Positions 11,030 through 22,469 of a stretch of DNA of 42,235 nt are shown in pieces (the stretch's first letter is position 1; each line of letters opens with the position of its first letter). Below the pieces are notes generated by a model. That model searched no databases, was not told the origin of the DNA, and saw only the letters and a program-made list of their open reading frames with translations. Source of the DNA: Gnetum montanum (lineage: Eukaryota > Streptophyta > Gnetopsida > Gnetales > Gnetaceae); NCBI GenBank assembly GCA_015680685.1, contig MNCI01026623.1, positions 198,662-240,896 on the forward strand, in the 5' to 3' direction. A program made the translations under genes and the position numbers.

Positions 11030-11891
11030 CCTATAAGAATTGATAATAACCTCCTCCACCCACCATGAAGTGTTATTTTGCATGTTGACCTCCATTCCTA
11101 TCACAAAGGACATCCCAGTAAATGAGCAATCCATCCATGCTGTGATGTTTCCTCCTCCCCCATGGGAATTGAGTTCAATGCCCCTAGCATTTTGTGATGA
11201 GGTGATCAAGGTGGACCTTGAGAAGGGTCAAGTCATTACCATGCCAATGTTTATCACCATCCATGTGGGGGAATGAAAAATTTGCAAGGTGCATGTTGAA
11301 GATGGGGCTGCAACCAATGTCATCCCATACACAATCATTAATAACTTGGTCTTATTGACCAAATTAAACCAACAAAGATAACATGCCTTAAATCCTTTAA
11401 TGGATCACATGTTGCCATAATGGAAACTATCATGATAGCCTTTGTGGTATGGGAGAAATTCCCCACCACTATTGAATTCATAGTCCTCAAGGAGATGCTG
11501 GGTTTCAACCTAATCCTGGGTAGGCCCTAGCTAGTCTAGTTGTGGGCTATCTCCTTCCCAATCCATTAGGAATCCACATTCCATATGAAATTGGAGAAGT
11601 TATTATACACAATGACAATGAAACCCCTCTGACCATCAACAACATTGATGCTGAACAAGGATTAGAGATTGAGTTCCCCGATAACATGCTTCTTGCAAAG
11701 GATGAAGGAAAAAATGTGAAGCAGACTAACTCGAAAAAGCCAATAGAAGCCCCTAACCCTTTGGAAGATACTTTGTGGAAAAATTTCCATTTGACATAGT
11801 TGATGAAGGTTAGGGAAAATACCATATCATATCCTCCAAGCCCTACATACCTCCTAACCTACACTAGATTAGGAAACAACTACATGACTAA
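11030..11891 (+). pseudogene. Element B aspartic protease (broken)
   Basis: Protease homologous to those in A, D and EF. 'MLTSIPITKDIPVNE' lies near 11084. The active-site block VEDGAATNVIPY is near 11294-11330. A 'FNLILGRP'-like block lies near 11500-11525. A basic tail 'RKQLHD' with a stop at 11889-11891 closes the frame. It is split by frameshifts and stops. The second active-site position is again Asp rather than Ser or Thr. Confidence 0.7.
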
Positions 11892-12135
11892 GGCATCCCC
11901 TTGGTCTGATAGGCGCTAGATCCCTACCTACCCCATGTCTGCACACTTTTCTTGTTTACGTATTATTTGCATTTTATGTTAGCTTGGGTGTTCAAATTTT
12001 TTACTTTCTTATGTGTTTATTTCCTCTGTTTGTGCATTTTAGCCAAGTTTACAGTTTTTCTTTGTTACGTTTTAGTAGTTTATTTACATATAAACTTCAA
12101 AATACATAAACATCATAAAATACAAAAGTTATAAA

Positions 12136-12226
12136 GGTACGCAGCCTACCATGGCCTTAAACTAGCATCCTATGGCATGAAAAGGCCTTAAGTATCACAC
12201 AGCTTACCATGGCCTTAAATTGGTAA
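12136..12226 (+). repeat. Post-protease 'catggccttaaact' repeats of element B
   Basis: Three units of 'taccatggccttaaactagc' type occur at about 12146, 12172 and 12206. They encode 'YHGLKLA', the B form of the family K-L repeat. The array is cut at 12227 by the end of C. Confidence 0.65.
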
Positions 12227-12263
12227 TCTTCAGAGTGCTTTGAGGGGCTCGTTTGCATTTTCA
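12227..12263 (+). repeat. 37-bp exact direct repeat, copy 1
   Basis: This 37-bp stretch, starting 'tcttcagagtgctttgaggg', is identical to 12892-12928, which lies 665 bp away in the C 3' region. It sits precisely at the B/C junction. Confidence 0.9.
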
Positions 12264-12698
12264 CTGAAGAGGGATTGCTTCCTGACGAAAAAAGAACATC
12301 ACTGTAGAACTCAAAATTGGGCGAAGGGAGTGGGTAGTGAAGTCATTTCCATGCTACACTGTGTAACGTCATGTAGTGTGGCATTTCGTTCTGCCAGTCT
12401 TTTGAAGCTTGCTATGCTACATAGCGTAGCATAGTGTAGTAGGCTTCGTTTGTTTCTTGTGCATCCAGGATGCTACCGCCAATTCTGCATGCTATTCCTA
12501 AGCAGGCTATTGGTTGTCTAGACTACTTTGGTGGGTGTGTAGGATGCTACAGAACTTGTCCATGCTCAAAGTAGAAAATTTTCTGAACTGGCCAACCTCG
12601 ACTTAGAGCGTTCTTCTCCCACTGAACTGCCATCGTGCTGTGCAGACTACAAGAGCTTGATGAGGCTAAGATGACCCCGTGTTTTTTAGGATGTTTCA
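12227..12698 (-). repeat. Element C 3' LTR, truncated to U3
   Basis: On the minus strand it starts TGAAACATCCTAAAAAACAC right after a PPT. It contains a 'ctacgctatgtagcatag' motif typical of this family's U3. Only about 470 bp are present, with no TATA or R-U5, whereas full LTRs here are about 1.5 kb. The inner part meets element B at about 12227, beside a 37-bp duplication. Confidence 0.65.
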
Positions 12699-12751
12699 TT
12701 GGTCCCTCTTTGTTGATGTTTGGAGAACAGGCTTGATGGACATCGACAAAG
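12699..12751 (-). promoter_or_regulatory. PPT with inverted-repeat hairpin (element C)
   Basis: On minus, 'ctttgtcgatg' (12751-12741) and 'catcaacaaag' (12718-12708) pair around a 22-nt loop. 'aaagagggaccaa' then abuts the LTR start at 12698. The structure matches A and EF. Confidence 0.75.
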
Positions 12752-13680
12752 AATATGAAACACTACAGTAGGCGAAATGCTAAAGTTGTTATTTGGTGAG
12801 TGCTGGGATGTTGCCTGGCCATGCTTGAGAGTGTTGCATTGGTTTTGCAGAGGCTAAGGCAGAGGGCAAAGATGATGTTTAGCCGAGTCCCTCTTCAGAG
12901 TGCTTTGAGGGGCTCGTTTGCATTTTCATCTTTGGCTGGCACTATTCTTCAACCTCCTATAGGTAGGTGTCCCCCTCGTAGGATGAGTTGCATTACATCC
13001 CTGGAGGGTTTTGACTTGCCTAATGTAGTCTCCTGCAAGACGAGCTGTATTACGCATGTGCCAGAATTTGCACTCTCAAGTAGCCATGTTAGTCGAGGCA
13101 CTCACTTTGTGATGTTGTAGCCTTTGCTGCTGTAGTGGTATGTGTCTACAGGTACGAGATCATGCTAGCTGCTAGCATTGTTGTTACTCTTTGGCACTAT
13201 TGCTGGTGTGAGATGTCCAAAGTAGGGAGGTTGGTAGTGGTCCTGGCCAGCACTGGCGGAGCCGGTCCCTAGGGCACTGGGGACATGAATGCACTAGAAT
13301 CCCTTCCAAAGAAATGCATGCATAGTTTAGCTATGAGATCAACTACCACATAGCTGAACATTGCGTGAACTGAAACCTTGGCGGGGAACTGGGGAGAAAC
13401 AATATTGTGGCTAGGCCATAATACTATTAGCACCTCAGAAGCATCAATGAGCCTAGGAAGTACCATCAGGGTGGTGGGCTGTGGCAATGGTAGGTTCAAA
13501 GGGCCCATGTGATATCATACGACGTCTTCAAAGGGTCAGCATGACACCAAGGATGGTGGCGCATATGCCCCGGACCATGTTCTCTTTGTGCCAAGAACTA
13601 CATCTTGGAGTTGCGACATTCCACCCACGTGTCGGTTTCATGCTCCTTCGTTTGATGTGTCCCTAGTGGTGATGCATGTT
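12752..13680 (-). other. Element C noncoding 3' region
   Basis: No recognised protein is encoded between the repeat array and the PPT. It holds the second copy of the 37-bp repeat (12892-12928), whose plus-strand context can fold as 'gagtccctc' with 'gaggggctc'. A 79-codon minus frame at 13508-13269 has no known signature. Confidence 0.5.
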
Positions 13681-13682
13681 GA

Positions 13683-13960
13683 TGGTACGACATGAACCCA
13701 GTTTAAGGTCTTGGTAGACCATTTGTTGTTTTTAGGTCTCAGTGGACTGCTGTGCTGGTTTAAGATCCTAGTGGACCGTACATGCTAGTCTTACATCGTA
13801 GCAAATGTGCAATGCCAGTTTATAGTCATAGTGGACTAACAGTGTTAGTTTTATGCCATGGCGGGTGGTGCTTGGTGCTGCTAGTTTATCATCGTTGTGG
13901 ATACTGCTTGGTGTGACCGCCAGTTTATCATCATAGCGGATGGTGCTCATTATCGTCATT
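13683..13960 (-). repeat. K-L peptide repeat array after pol (element C)
   Basis: About seven units of 25-45 bp occur, each with a 'agtttatcatcatagcgga'-like core as seen on plus. On minus, 13959-13768 stays open and reads repeated 'RYDDKLA', 'NDDKLA', 'HYDYKLAL'. The array begins directly after the integrase stop. Confidence 0.75.
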
Positions 13961-13965
13961 GCACT

Positions 13966-16900
13966 TCAGACGTAGTACGACTTGAGGTACGTGTGGTTCA
14001 CCAGGTTGGTGAACTCATTGTTGTCTATGTCCACCAGCTTGAAAGCTCCATTCATGAAGGCTTTAGCGACCACATAAGGACCTTCCCAGTTGGTTGATAA
14101 CTTGCTTATGTGCTCATGGGTGGCCTTGAGGACGAGGTATTCCTTCTGCACTAGCCACCGATGCGGGTCTACACAATGCTTCTGCTATTGTTTGTTCTGG
14201 TAACGCTCGATTCATGTCAGTGTCTACACGTGTTCCTCCTCCACCGAGTCAAGATCGATGGTGCGTGATTCATTGTTCTAGGCTTCAGTTATGGTGTCAA
14301 ACAGGATCATCCGAAGTGAGGGTACCTACAACTCAAGAGGCAATACAGCTTCAGATCCATAAATAAGACTATAAGGGATCTTACTCATCGTGGTTCTACA
14401 AGTCGTCCAATAGGCCTAGAGGACGTAGAGTATTTGTTCGTGCCATCGCCTCTTGCTATTGCTAAGCATACACTTCAGCAAGTTGATTATGGACTTATTT
14501 GTAGCCTCCGCCTGCCCGTTCACCTGTGGATAGTAAGGGGAAGAAAATGATTGTTTAATGCCTAGGTTGCTATAGAAGGTTTGGGTTTCCATGCTACTGA
14601 ACTGTGGTCCATTGTCAATCAAAATAGTCATCAGAAGCCCAAACCTAGTTATGATGTTATCAAGGATGAAATGGCAGATTTGCTAAGACATCGTTTTCCT
14701 TAGGGGAATAGCTTCTACCCACTTAGTAAAATACTCTGTGGTGATGATAATGAAGCTATTCCCTATGGAGGACTTAGGTGTGATAGGTCCTATGAGGTCT
14801 AGTCCCCATGGTTGGAAGGGCCATGTAATTTGTATTGGATGTAGGTCTGTACATGCTATGTGTATGAGGTTTGCATATCTCTGGCACATGTCACATGTCC
14901 TGACCTTTGACAGGCAGTCATGCTCCATGTAGGGTGAATAGTTTCCTAGGCATTTGATTTTTGTAGGCATAGCCTTGGGTGCTATGTGTCCATCACATAG
15001 CACTACGTGAACCTCATTAACTACCTTTTATGCTTGCTTACCGCCCACACACACTAGTAATATCCCATCATAGGATCATCGGCACATGGCATTGTTTCGC
15101 ATGAGCACGTATTGCCAAGTGCATTTTCAGATTGCATCTCTTTAAGCTGATGTCAATTCATCTGGGGATTCACCATGCTGCAAATAAGCTTTAATGTTAT
15201 CGTACCACTCTAGGGTGTCTGCAACATCAATAGAGGCCACGTGTTCCGCCTGAGTGATAGGCTCTGTGCATTCTATGATCGTAGTTGGAAGGTTTTCTAA
15301 GGAATGTGATGGGATGTTTAATGCGAGGGTAGCTAAGGCATCTACTACGGAGTTCTCATTCCATTGCACGTGTTGCACATTAGTGGTCACGAATTACTTT
15401 AGTAAGGTTTTTGCTAGATCATAGTAGCGTTGTAGGTGCGTGGCATTGAAGGCATAGACTTTGGTGATTTGATTCATGAACAGTTGTGAATCTCCCTAGA
15501 TTGCCATGTGTTGTACATGCAATGCATGGGCAATTAAGAGGCCTCTAAGTAGCCCCTTGTATTCTGCCACGTTGTTGGTGCATGGGAATGAAAATCAATA
15601 AGCTGATGGATACATTTCCCCAAAATGGAATGTGATCGTGATAGAAGCGCTACCTCCTGGCATGGTTGAGGCACCGTCAAAATGCAGGGTTGCCTTGAAA
15701 TGTGACGGGACAATGGCAACATTGCTAATGTATTCGTTTGGGAACTCGAGATCTATGGTTTACTGGTCATCGACTGGTGAGGCCTCCAGTTGGATTGCAA
15801 TTGGCCCTTTGTCGATGATTGATTTACATAAAGTAGGTTGAACTTCATGGTTATTACTTTCCATCGGGCTATTCTGCTACTTTCGTACAGGTTGCCGGTG
15901 ATGGCCCAGAGTATGTTACTTTTGCAAATGATGTTGGTTGTGCTGCGGAATAGATAGTGTCACCACTTTTTTAGCATGAATACTAAGGCTAGGCAGTTCC
16001 TCTCCACCTCGTTATATTTTTCCTCGTATGCTATTAGTGCATGGCTCAGGTAATACAACGGTATCTCAGAATCGTCATGCGGCTTCTAACATAGTAGTGC
16101 GGAAATGGATGCGTTGAAGGTGGAAAGGTATATGAAGAAAGGCTTGTCCCTTTGTGGCGGGTGTGCCGTTGGGAGAGCTCCTTCTTTAGGTTGTCTAAGG
16201 CTTGTTGACATTGGGTTGTCCACTCAAAGTCAATCCCCTTCTTCAGAAGATGTTGCATGGGGTGTAACTTGTCGGTCAACCTTGCTGTAAACCTTCAAAT
16301 GAATTTCACTCTACCTTGTAAACCACATAACTCTTTAATATTTGTAGGGGGGGCTAGAATGATGATGGCCTTGACTTTGTCTGGGTCCATCCATATTCCG
16401 GCCTCTGATACCACAAACCCTAACATGCATCTGGTCTTGACCCCAAAGACACACTTCTTAGGATTAAGACGTAAATCGTGTCTTTGGAAGCACTTGAGAA
16501 CTAACTCTAGATCACGCGGGTGATGGGCCGCCTCTTTAGACTTAACTGCTATATCATCCACCTAATTGTTTAATGTTTCTAGGATGTAGTCGTTGAAAAT
16601 GTAGGTCATGGATTGTTGGTAGATTTCTCTAGCATTCTTGAGCCCGAAAGGCATCATGGTATAGTAGAAGGTTGCCCATGAAGTCATGAAGGTTGTCAAC
16701 AGCTGGTGCTCTGGGTTGATGCAAATTTGGTTGTATCTAGAGAAACCATCCATGAAGGATAACAAAGCATGACCAACTGTGGTGTCGATGAGTTGATCGA
16801 TGCTTGGGAGTGGGAAGTTGTCTTCGATCATTACCTTGTTCAAGTCTTAAAAGTCAATACAGATTCGTATCCCTCTTGTTTTCTTTGAGACCACAACGAT

Positions 16901-17437
16901 GTTGGACACCCACTCCGATTAGTCAACCACGCGGATGAAACCTACTTGGTATAATTTGGTGCTTTTGTCCTTGACGGCTAGTGCAATTTCTAGCTTAATC
17001 TTACATGCCTTTTGCTTGATTGCCTTTACATATGGATCTAGGATGATGTTATGCTGAATCTGATGCTGATCTAGACCTGGCATGTTGCCATATGACCATG
17101 CGAAGACATCGATGTGATCCTGCAAAGTTTTAACTATGCCTTCATGTATTTGTGTGCTTAGGAGGGAGCCAAGTCTTAATGTCTTCACCTCCTTTCTTGA
17201 CGTGGTCATGGGTACCTCGATGAGGGGATCTTTAGTTATATCCCCAACCTCTAAATCTAGGGCCTAGGCCAGGCGTCTGGGCAAATCTGGGGGTGCTTCC
17301 AAGGTTGCTATACTGTTAATCGTAATCGACCCCCAGTTAATCATGTCAGGGTTCAATAGTCTCATGAGCTTGCCTTGCAGCCTTGCTAACATTAGAGGTG
17401 TGGAAAGGGCATGAAAGGTTTCCATCTATTGCTTGAC
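13966..17437 (-). pseudogene. pol: Element C pol: RT, RNase H, second RNase H, integrase (broken)
   Basis: This polyprotein copies genomic RNA and integrates the DNA. Read from 17437 downward, the N-terminal linker has 'LDLEVGDITKDPL' and 'VFAWSYGNMPGLD'. RT covers about 16980-16280, with 'MPFGLKNA'. The catalytic Y-V-D-D near 16560 has its Tyr codon changed to TAG. The RT-linked RNase H lies at about 16230-15850 and is frameshifted. A second RNase H lies at about 15690-15320, with 'FDGAST', 'NNVAEY' and 'GDSQL'. Integrase has an H2C2 finger with 'CDMCQ' near 14880, then 'WGLDLIGP', 'IDNGPQFSS' and 'NGQAEATNKS', giving D, D and E. The stop is at 13966-13968. The second RNase H is the hallmark of Tat-type elements. 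Several other stops are present. Confidence 0.85.
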
Positions 17438-17640
17438 CTGCGATCATAAGATGAAAGCCTGTGTAAGGGTCATCAGAGATTGTGTGAAATGTAAGTCTGC
17501 AAAGCAACACCGAAGTGCAACTTGCTAAGTAGGATGACGTACAAATTGAGAGTTTGCTAATTTAAGGTCATGGTAGATTGTCAAGGCATAAAAGTTTAGA
17601 ATTTTTAAATATATGTAAATCATTGATGTACAGTGCAAAG
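17437..17640 (-). promoter_or_regulatory. Spacer upstream of C pol, with conserved splice acceptor-like AG
   Basis: On minus, 'catcttatgatcgcag' ends at 17438. It is 12 nt before the first shared codon of pol, exactly as in EF at 32984. One K-L repeat core ('ccatgaccttaaattagc' on minus) lies at about 17570-17553, as in the EF spacer. Confidence 0.5.
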
Positions 17641-18705
17641 TGGTATGTGACGTATGGTAGGACATGCGGCAAGGTGCTACGCCACGCTAAGCAAGCCACG
17701 TCCCAAAACACAGCGTGGCATGCAGGTGGTCGTGTGACATCAATGCACTCCATCTTAATTGGACCATTGGCACACACCTCTAGGAGCTGGTGGCATAGTC
17801 ACGATGTAGTAGGATCGCAGTTATTGCTTGCATCACAATGGTCTTGCAAGATCAACGGTTACGAACGGCTTGAGCAATGCCAGTAAGGTGACACAAGTCT
17901 GCAACACGTAGTATTCAAATGGTCACCTTTGCTTACCTTCAACCCTATAAATAGCCTATCAAGTAGCACAAAAATGGGTCCACCAAAAAGGAAAAGAAAG
18001 GGGAGTCTCCTTGGCTGAAACAAGAAAAAAAAGAAACACCCGCAATCTCACAAAAAGGGAAAGAAAAGGAGAGGCCAAAAATTTGAAAAAAGGAACCCCT
18101 CTCAGTGGAATAAAGCCTGGGGTCTCATTCTACCACCTTGGTAGGATCCCACCCACAATGTATATATGTAAATTCTATGCCCAAGTGCACAGCCATTTCT
18201 GTTTCCCAGCACGCTTTGGTCACCCTCGAAATTTTCTACACTCTGTCACGCCGTGCAACCGATTGTATTCCCCCTGACCAGACGGATTTGTAGCTCTGAA
18301 GTGGTGCATGTTCCTAACTGTATCTTATGTTACTACTTATTCACTGTCTAGCTTCCTTGTATTATTTTCTATTTTTTTTACCTTCAAGCATCATCTCATA
18401 TCATTGTCGCACTTACGTTTATTCACTATTTCGCATTGTTGTTGCATTTTCAGTCCCTTTCTTTTCCCGCTGTAACTACCCATAAGCACCATCCCGTAAC
18501 TCATATAGTTTATATTACAAAAGGCTATATTGAAACTGATGTAAGTCCCTGTCTGATTGACTAGACCATTCAGGGCACCCCGTGTTCGCACACACCTAGC
18601 ACCACCCTCCCACGGGCACGAGGTTGGAATTGTTGTGTCCACCGACCTTGGCGTCATTCCAGCCATCAATGTTTTCGGTCACTACAATTTTCTAGTGCTA
18701 GAAGG
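17630..18705 (+). repeat. Element D 5' LTR, apparently short at its 5' end
   Basis: A TATA box at 17946 and a U5 block at about 18540-18705 match the other LTRs: 'aagtccctgtctgattgact', 'accattcagggcacc', 'ttccagcc' and 'attttctag'. The distance from TATA to the presumed start is only about 315 bp, against 770-960 bp elsewhere. No TGAAACACC start was found, so U3 is truncated or rearranged. Both ends are approximate. Confidence 0.65.
17946..17954 (+). promoter_or_regulatory. TATA box of the D LTR
   Basis: 'aaccctataaatagcctatc' has the same flanks as the TATA boxes in A and B. Confidence 0.65.
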
Positions 18706-18779
18706 AGGCCTTTTGTCATATTTTTCAAATTTCATGGTAGTCTTGTGAGCCTTTTGTGCTCTAATACACACGAGCGTAG

Positions 18780-19430
18780 ATGCGACACCCTCTTGCGGTT
18801 GTTTGCGTTCTGTCTAGCGTAGATCGGTCGCCCCAACGGTTCCTCCGGAGCCCCACAGAACACAAGGCCTCTGATCATCAGTTAACTAGCTCATTCTACA
18901 TTCTTCTTGCATGTGTACTACATCCCATACCATGTGGTGCAGATCGGTCACCTGGACGATCCCTCTGGGACCCTGTGAGACATAAAACCTGCCTGATTGC
19001 TAGTTAATTTGCCCATCCTACGGTTGTCTCGCCTGCATTCTGTACCTCATTCCTTGTGGTACAGACCTGTCGCCTCGACGGTCCCTCCGGGATCCTGCGA
19101 GACACAAAACTTACGTGGTCGCTAGTTAATTTGGTCATCTTATAGTAGTCTCATATGCCTTCCACTCCTCGACTTGCATTAGCATAGACTCGACACCCTT
19201 TGTGGTTGTTTGCACATCGTGCAGTGTAGATCAGTCGCCTCGAAGGTTCCTCCGGAACCCTATGAGACAATAAGCCTTTGGATGACAATTTAACTTTCTT
19301 CTTCTATAATAGTCTAGCATGCATCCTGCACCCTAGCTAAAACAGGAAAAAATGTGACACCCTTTGAGGTTGTTTCCATCTTGTGTGGCGCAGGTCGGTC
19401 ACCTCGATGATCCCTCTAGGATCCTGTAAG
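18780..19430 (+). repeat. Five-copy leader array with a conserved hairpin (element D)
   Basis: Units of 120-165 bp carry a 'gatcggtcgcctcgacgg'-like core, a hairpin and 'tgcgagacacaaaac'-like sequence. Hairpins lie at 18838-18852, 18958-18972, 19080-19095, 19245-19259 and 19409-19424. Examples are 'ggttcctccggaacc' and 'gatccctctaggatcc'. Changes on one side of the stem are mostly matched on the other. The array lies between LTR and gag, where retroelement packaging signals usually sit. Confidence 0.75.
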
Positions 19431-19508
19431 ATGAAAAGCCACCTGTTGTCATTTTTTTTAATCCTTCTATTCTTCCACATTTTCTAGCATTTTCACATAA
19501 TTACTTGC

Positions 19509-22460
19509 TTGATGATAACTTTTGCCACCACCCCTGTCAATATTTCCAACATGGAGGTGCCCTTCGTAGCCCAAGGCACTACTGGTGCCGAACAATGGTT
19601 GAATCCAACACCAAAAACACACCGGTCTCTCAAGATCAAAAACCGAGGACTTGAGGGCCTAGCCCAGCAACACGAGCATTACAATTTCTTTTTCATGAAG
19701 GTGCAGGCTAGCTTACCCTTAGATTTACACGAACTCAAAGAAAAACATAGCTTCGAGTTCACATACTGTAATGGGGAGGAATTCGTTCCTAACCAGGGCA
19801 TTTCCCTTACTTTGACACAAGCAAACCAAAGGCTGCTAGATCAACTAATCCAATTGACAAGGCTTAGGGAGCAACAAGACACAACATCCAACCAGGATGA
19901 TGCCTTTTAAGATGGGCAAGAGGAACTTGACTCCCAATCTGACGAGGGAGGCCCAACCAACCCCATTCCTGTCCTTCCTACCCAGTCCTTTTGGGCCAAC
20001 CCACTGCCTATTGCCACCCCCTTCATCATCATGCCTACGCTTTAGCAGCCTACAACTACAACTACAGTGTGTAGCCATGCTACAATTCGAGCACCTCATC
20101 ACCCCTCTCACCCAGTTGCACCCGCAGCAACTGTGCCACCGCAAGCCATTTATCAGCACGTTACTGCAACATGCAACACACCTATCACGGCTACTCTACC
20201 GTATGTCCACACTATGCCTACTCTACAACTTCACCTAACTCCCATACCAATTCCTACATATGTGACCATCCCACCCACTGTGATGGGCCTAGACCCATCC
20301 ACGTGGTGGCCTCCGTTCGCATCCTCGTTTGTTCCACAACCGTCACAGATGTCTCATTACACTCGTCCTCACGTCTACTTGACCCTCGAAATGGCACAAC
20401 CTAGTGCGGGGTGATGGGAGGTCCCACCGGTGACCCAAGAAGCCTACTCGGTAGCTCATACCACTATCACCACTTCGATGATACCACCCACCAGATGGTG
20501 GACAACACAAACAACACCTTTAGCAGGGGCGGCCCCAACGGCACAGCCGATGCGTCAAATTGCCACTGTTCCTATGCCACCTATGGTGGTTGCCTCTGTA
20601 GTCCCTCAACTGTCTACAAAATCCCTGGGTCTTGACCAAGTGTTTCAGCTTATTCAGACCCTAACCAAAGAAGTAAAATGCCTCAAAGTTGTTGGGTCCG
20701 ACACGGTACGAGTCATGGACTTTTACCAAGACAACCCCGTCAACCTTGCAATCCCTGCCTTGATATTACCACCTGAGATGTCCCTCCTACACTTCACTAA
20801 GTACGATGAAGAAGGAGATCCCAATACACATCTTATCACTTTCAGTTAGAGTCTTTGTTGTTGCAACAATGGCTGCATACGATCATTCGCGTCTTCGCCA
20901 TGTCCCTAGCTGGGAAAGCTCTAGATTGGTATCACGTGTTGCCACGTTCATTCATTTTGACTTTGGAAGAATTCTTGACCTAGTTTGTGACATGCTTCAA
21001 GTATAACTTGTAGCCAGAAACCACACTAGAATCAGTTGACAAGCATGAAGCAAGACTCACTAGAACCAGTCCAAAAATTCATTCAACGATGGAGCGCAAC
21101 CCTTAATTAAATCCGTGAGCCTATCGCGGAGGCTCATTTGTTAGCTGTCTTTAAGGGTGTAGTGAATGACTTCATCAAGTCAAAACTATATTACCTTGCT
21201 CCATGCTTGCTTAGTCAAGCTTTTTCTCAGACAAAAAGCATACAAGATGCAACTGAGGCAAGTAAAGACCCAGCTTATGTCACTTACAGGAACAGTTTTG
21301 CAAAGAAGGACAAAGGTAAGTCCCCAATGACCATGGTGGCTACTGTGGTAGCTGAAGCTAAGCCCAAACATAGCAACAGTGGAAACAAGAATAATAATAA
21401 ATTGACCATACCTACAGTCGACTCAGGGCCTAAGCTAGGCCAAGCATTACAACCCACCGCCCCTGCACCTGAGACATCTACATACACTAAACCTAACTTA
21501 GAACATAAAGATCATTCAAAATATACTTCTCTGCCCCTCAAACCTTCAAAACTCCTGAAGCAACTATTGGCAGTAGGATACATTCAACAAAAATGGATGT
21601 TAGAAGAAGAAAACATGAGGCATTGACACTACTGTGAGCTCCTTAGAAATCCCTCTTTAGCCCTGCTCAACGAACCTCTAGTCCCTAAAGGTTTTAGGTT
21701 GGATAGGTTTTGTGACTACCATCAAATATGTGGTCATACCATGGATTATTGTCTATCATTGCAAAATGAAATCCAAAGATTGATTGACCTAGGGCATTTG
21801 GTGCTAGATGAAAGTAGCCCAGTGCATTTTGAAAACCAATCCATGTATGTTTATACCGACCCCCTTAATGCCAACAACACCGATTACATAATCAATGCCA
21901 TTGGTATTGATAATGATCCCATGCCACCCTTCCAACTATTTGTGATTCGTGTCCCTCAGTGTAGTGCACCCATGCCACCAATGGCTAGTCCAAGTTTGCA
22001 GTTGCCCTTCATCCTGAAAGTCCCACCACGAGCATCTACCTCTGCCCCACCTGTTGGCGGGGTCATGCGACCCCATCTGCTAACACCTCTAGCTCCATTC
22101 ATCATCAGAAGGCCAACGTCTTTGACAGACCCCATCCCATGCAGCAAAATTAAACAACTTCCTCGTCCTACAACGCAAGAAACCTACCTGACGGGTGAGG
22201 TGTCGAAGAGGAATACCGTCAAAAGAATCTCTAAAACTATGCCTTTGCCCTTTAAATTTACACCTTTGTCACAAAGGACGAAGGTCAATGCAAGCACACA
22301 ACCCATGACATCCTGTTGCCAAAAATTTGAACCTGGGTCTGGGGCCATCTCCCCTCAAGAGATTCATCTTCTAGGACAAATCGAGGAGGAGGGTGCCAAA
22401 CAGATGAGTCGCCAAGACTTCTTGAATGCCCTAACCCAGGTTGGAAAAACCCTAAGGTAG
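19509..22460 (+). pseudogene. gag: Element D gag (broken)
   Basis: Long Gag polyprotein of the particle. The N-terminal segment at 19509-19910 is open for 133 codons and may start at 19509 or at Met 19551. A Pro/Thr-rich linker covers 19950-20600. 'LDQVFQLIQTLTKEVKCLK' near 20629 looks like a short coiled coil. The capsid domain covers 20700-21300: 'FTKYDEEGDPNTHLITF', 'MSLAGKALDWYH', 'EPVQKFIQRWSATL', 'HLLAVFKGVVNDFIK'. A Lys-rich linker follows, then the CHHC knuckle (C-x2-H-x4-H-x4-C) near 21710-21755, then 'YTDPLNANNTDYIIN'. It ends with TAG at 22458-22460 at the gag/protease junction. Frames change near 20830-21130, and several stops occur. Confidence 0.85.
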
Positions 22461-22469
22461 AAAAATACC

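Larger units (their letters stand above)
6070..12226 (+). mobile_element. Element B: 5' half of the same retrotransposon family, interrupted by C
   Basis: The parts are 5' LTR (6070-about 7784), leader, gag, protease and post-protease repeats, all on plus. It stops at about 12226, where the minus-strand LTR of C starts. The expected reverse gene, pol and 3' LTR are not in the window. It is the most decayed copy, with many stops and few CpG dinucleotides, as expected for the outermost and oldest layer of the nest. Confidence 0.8.
12227..17630 (-). mobile_element. Element C: 3' half of a minus-strand copy (pol to truncated 3' LTR)
   Basis: Read on minus, it contains a spacer repeat, a splice acceptor-like AG, RT-RNase H-RNase H-integrase, a K-L repeat array, a 3' region, a hairpin with PPT and an LTR start. 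Gag, protease and the 5' LTR are missing on the high-coordinate side, where D begins. The low end borders B. It appears inserted in B and itself interrupted by D. Confidence 0.8.

Noticed and set aside
16257-16523. 88-codon plus-strand frame inside C pol
   Set aside because: It is a shadow of the RT/RNase H frame on minus, which has clear motifs.
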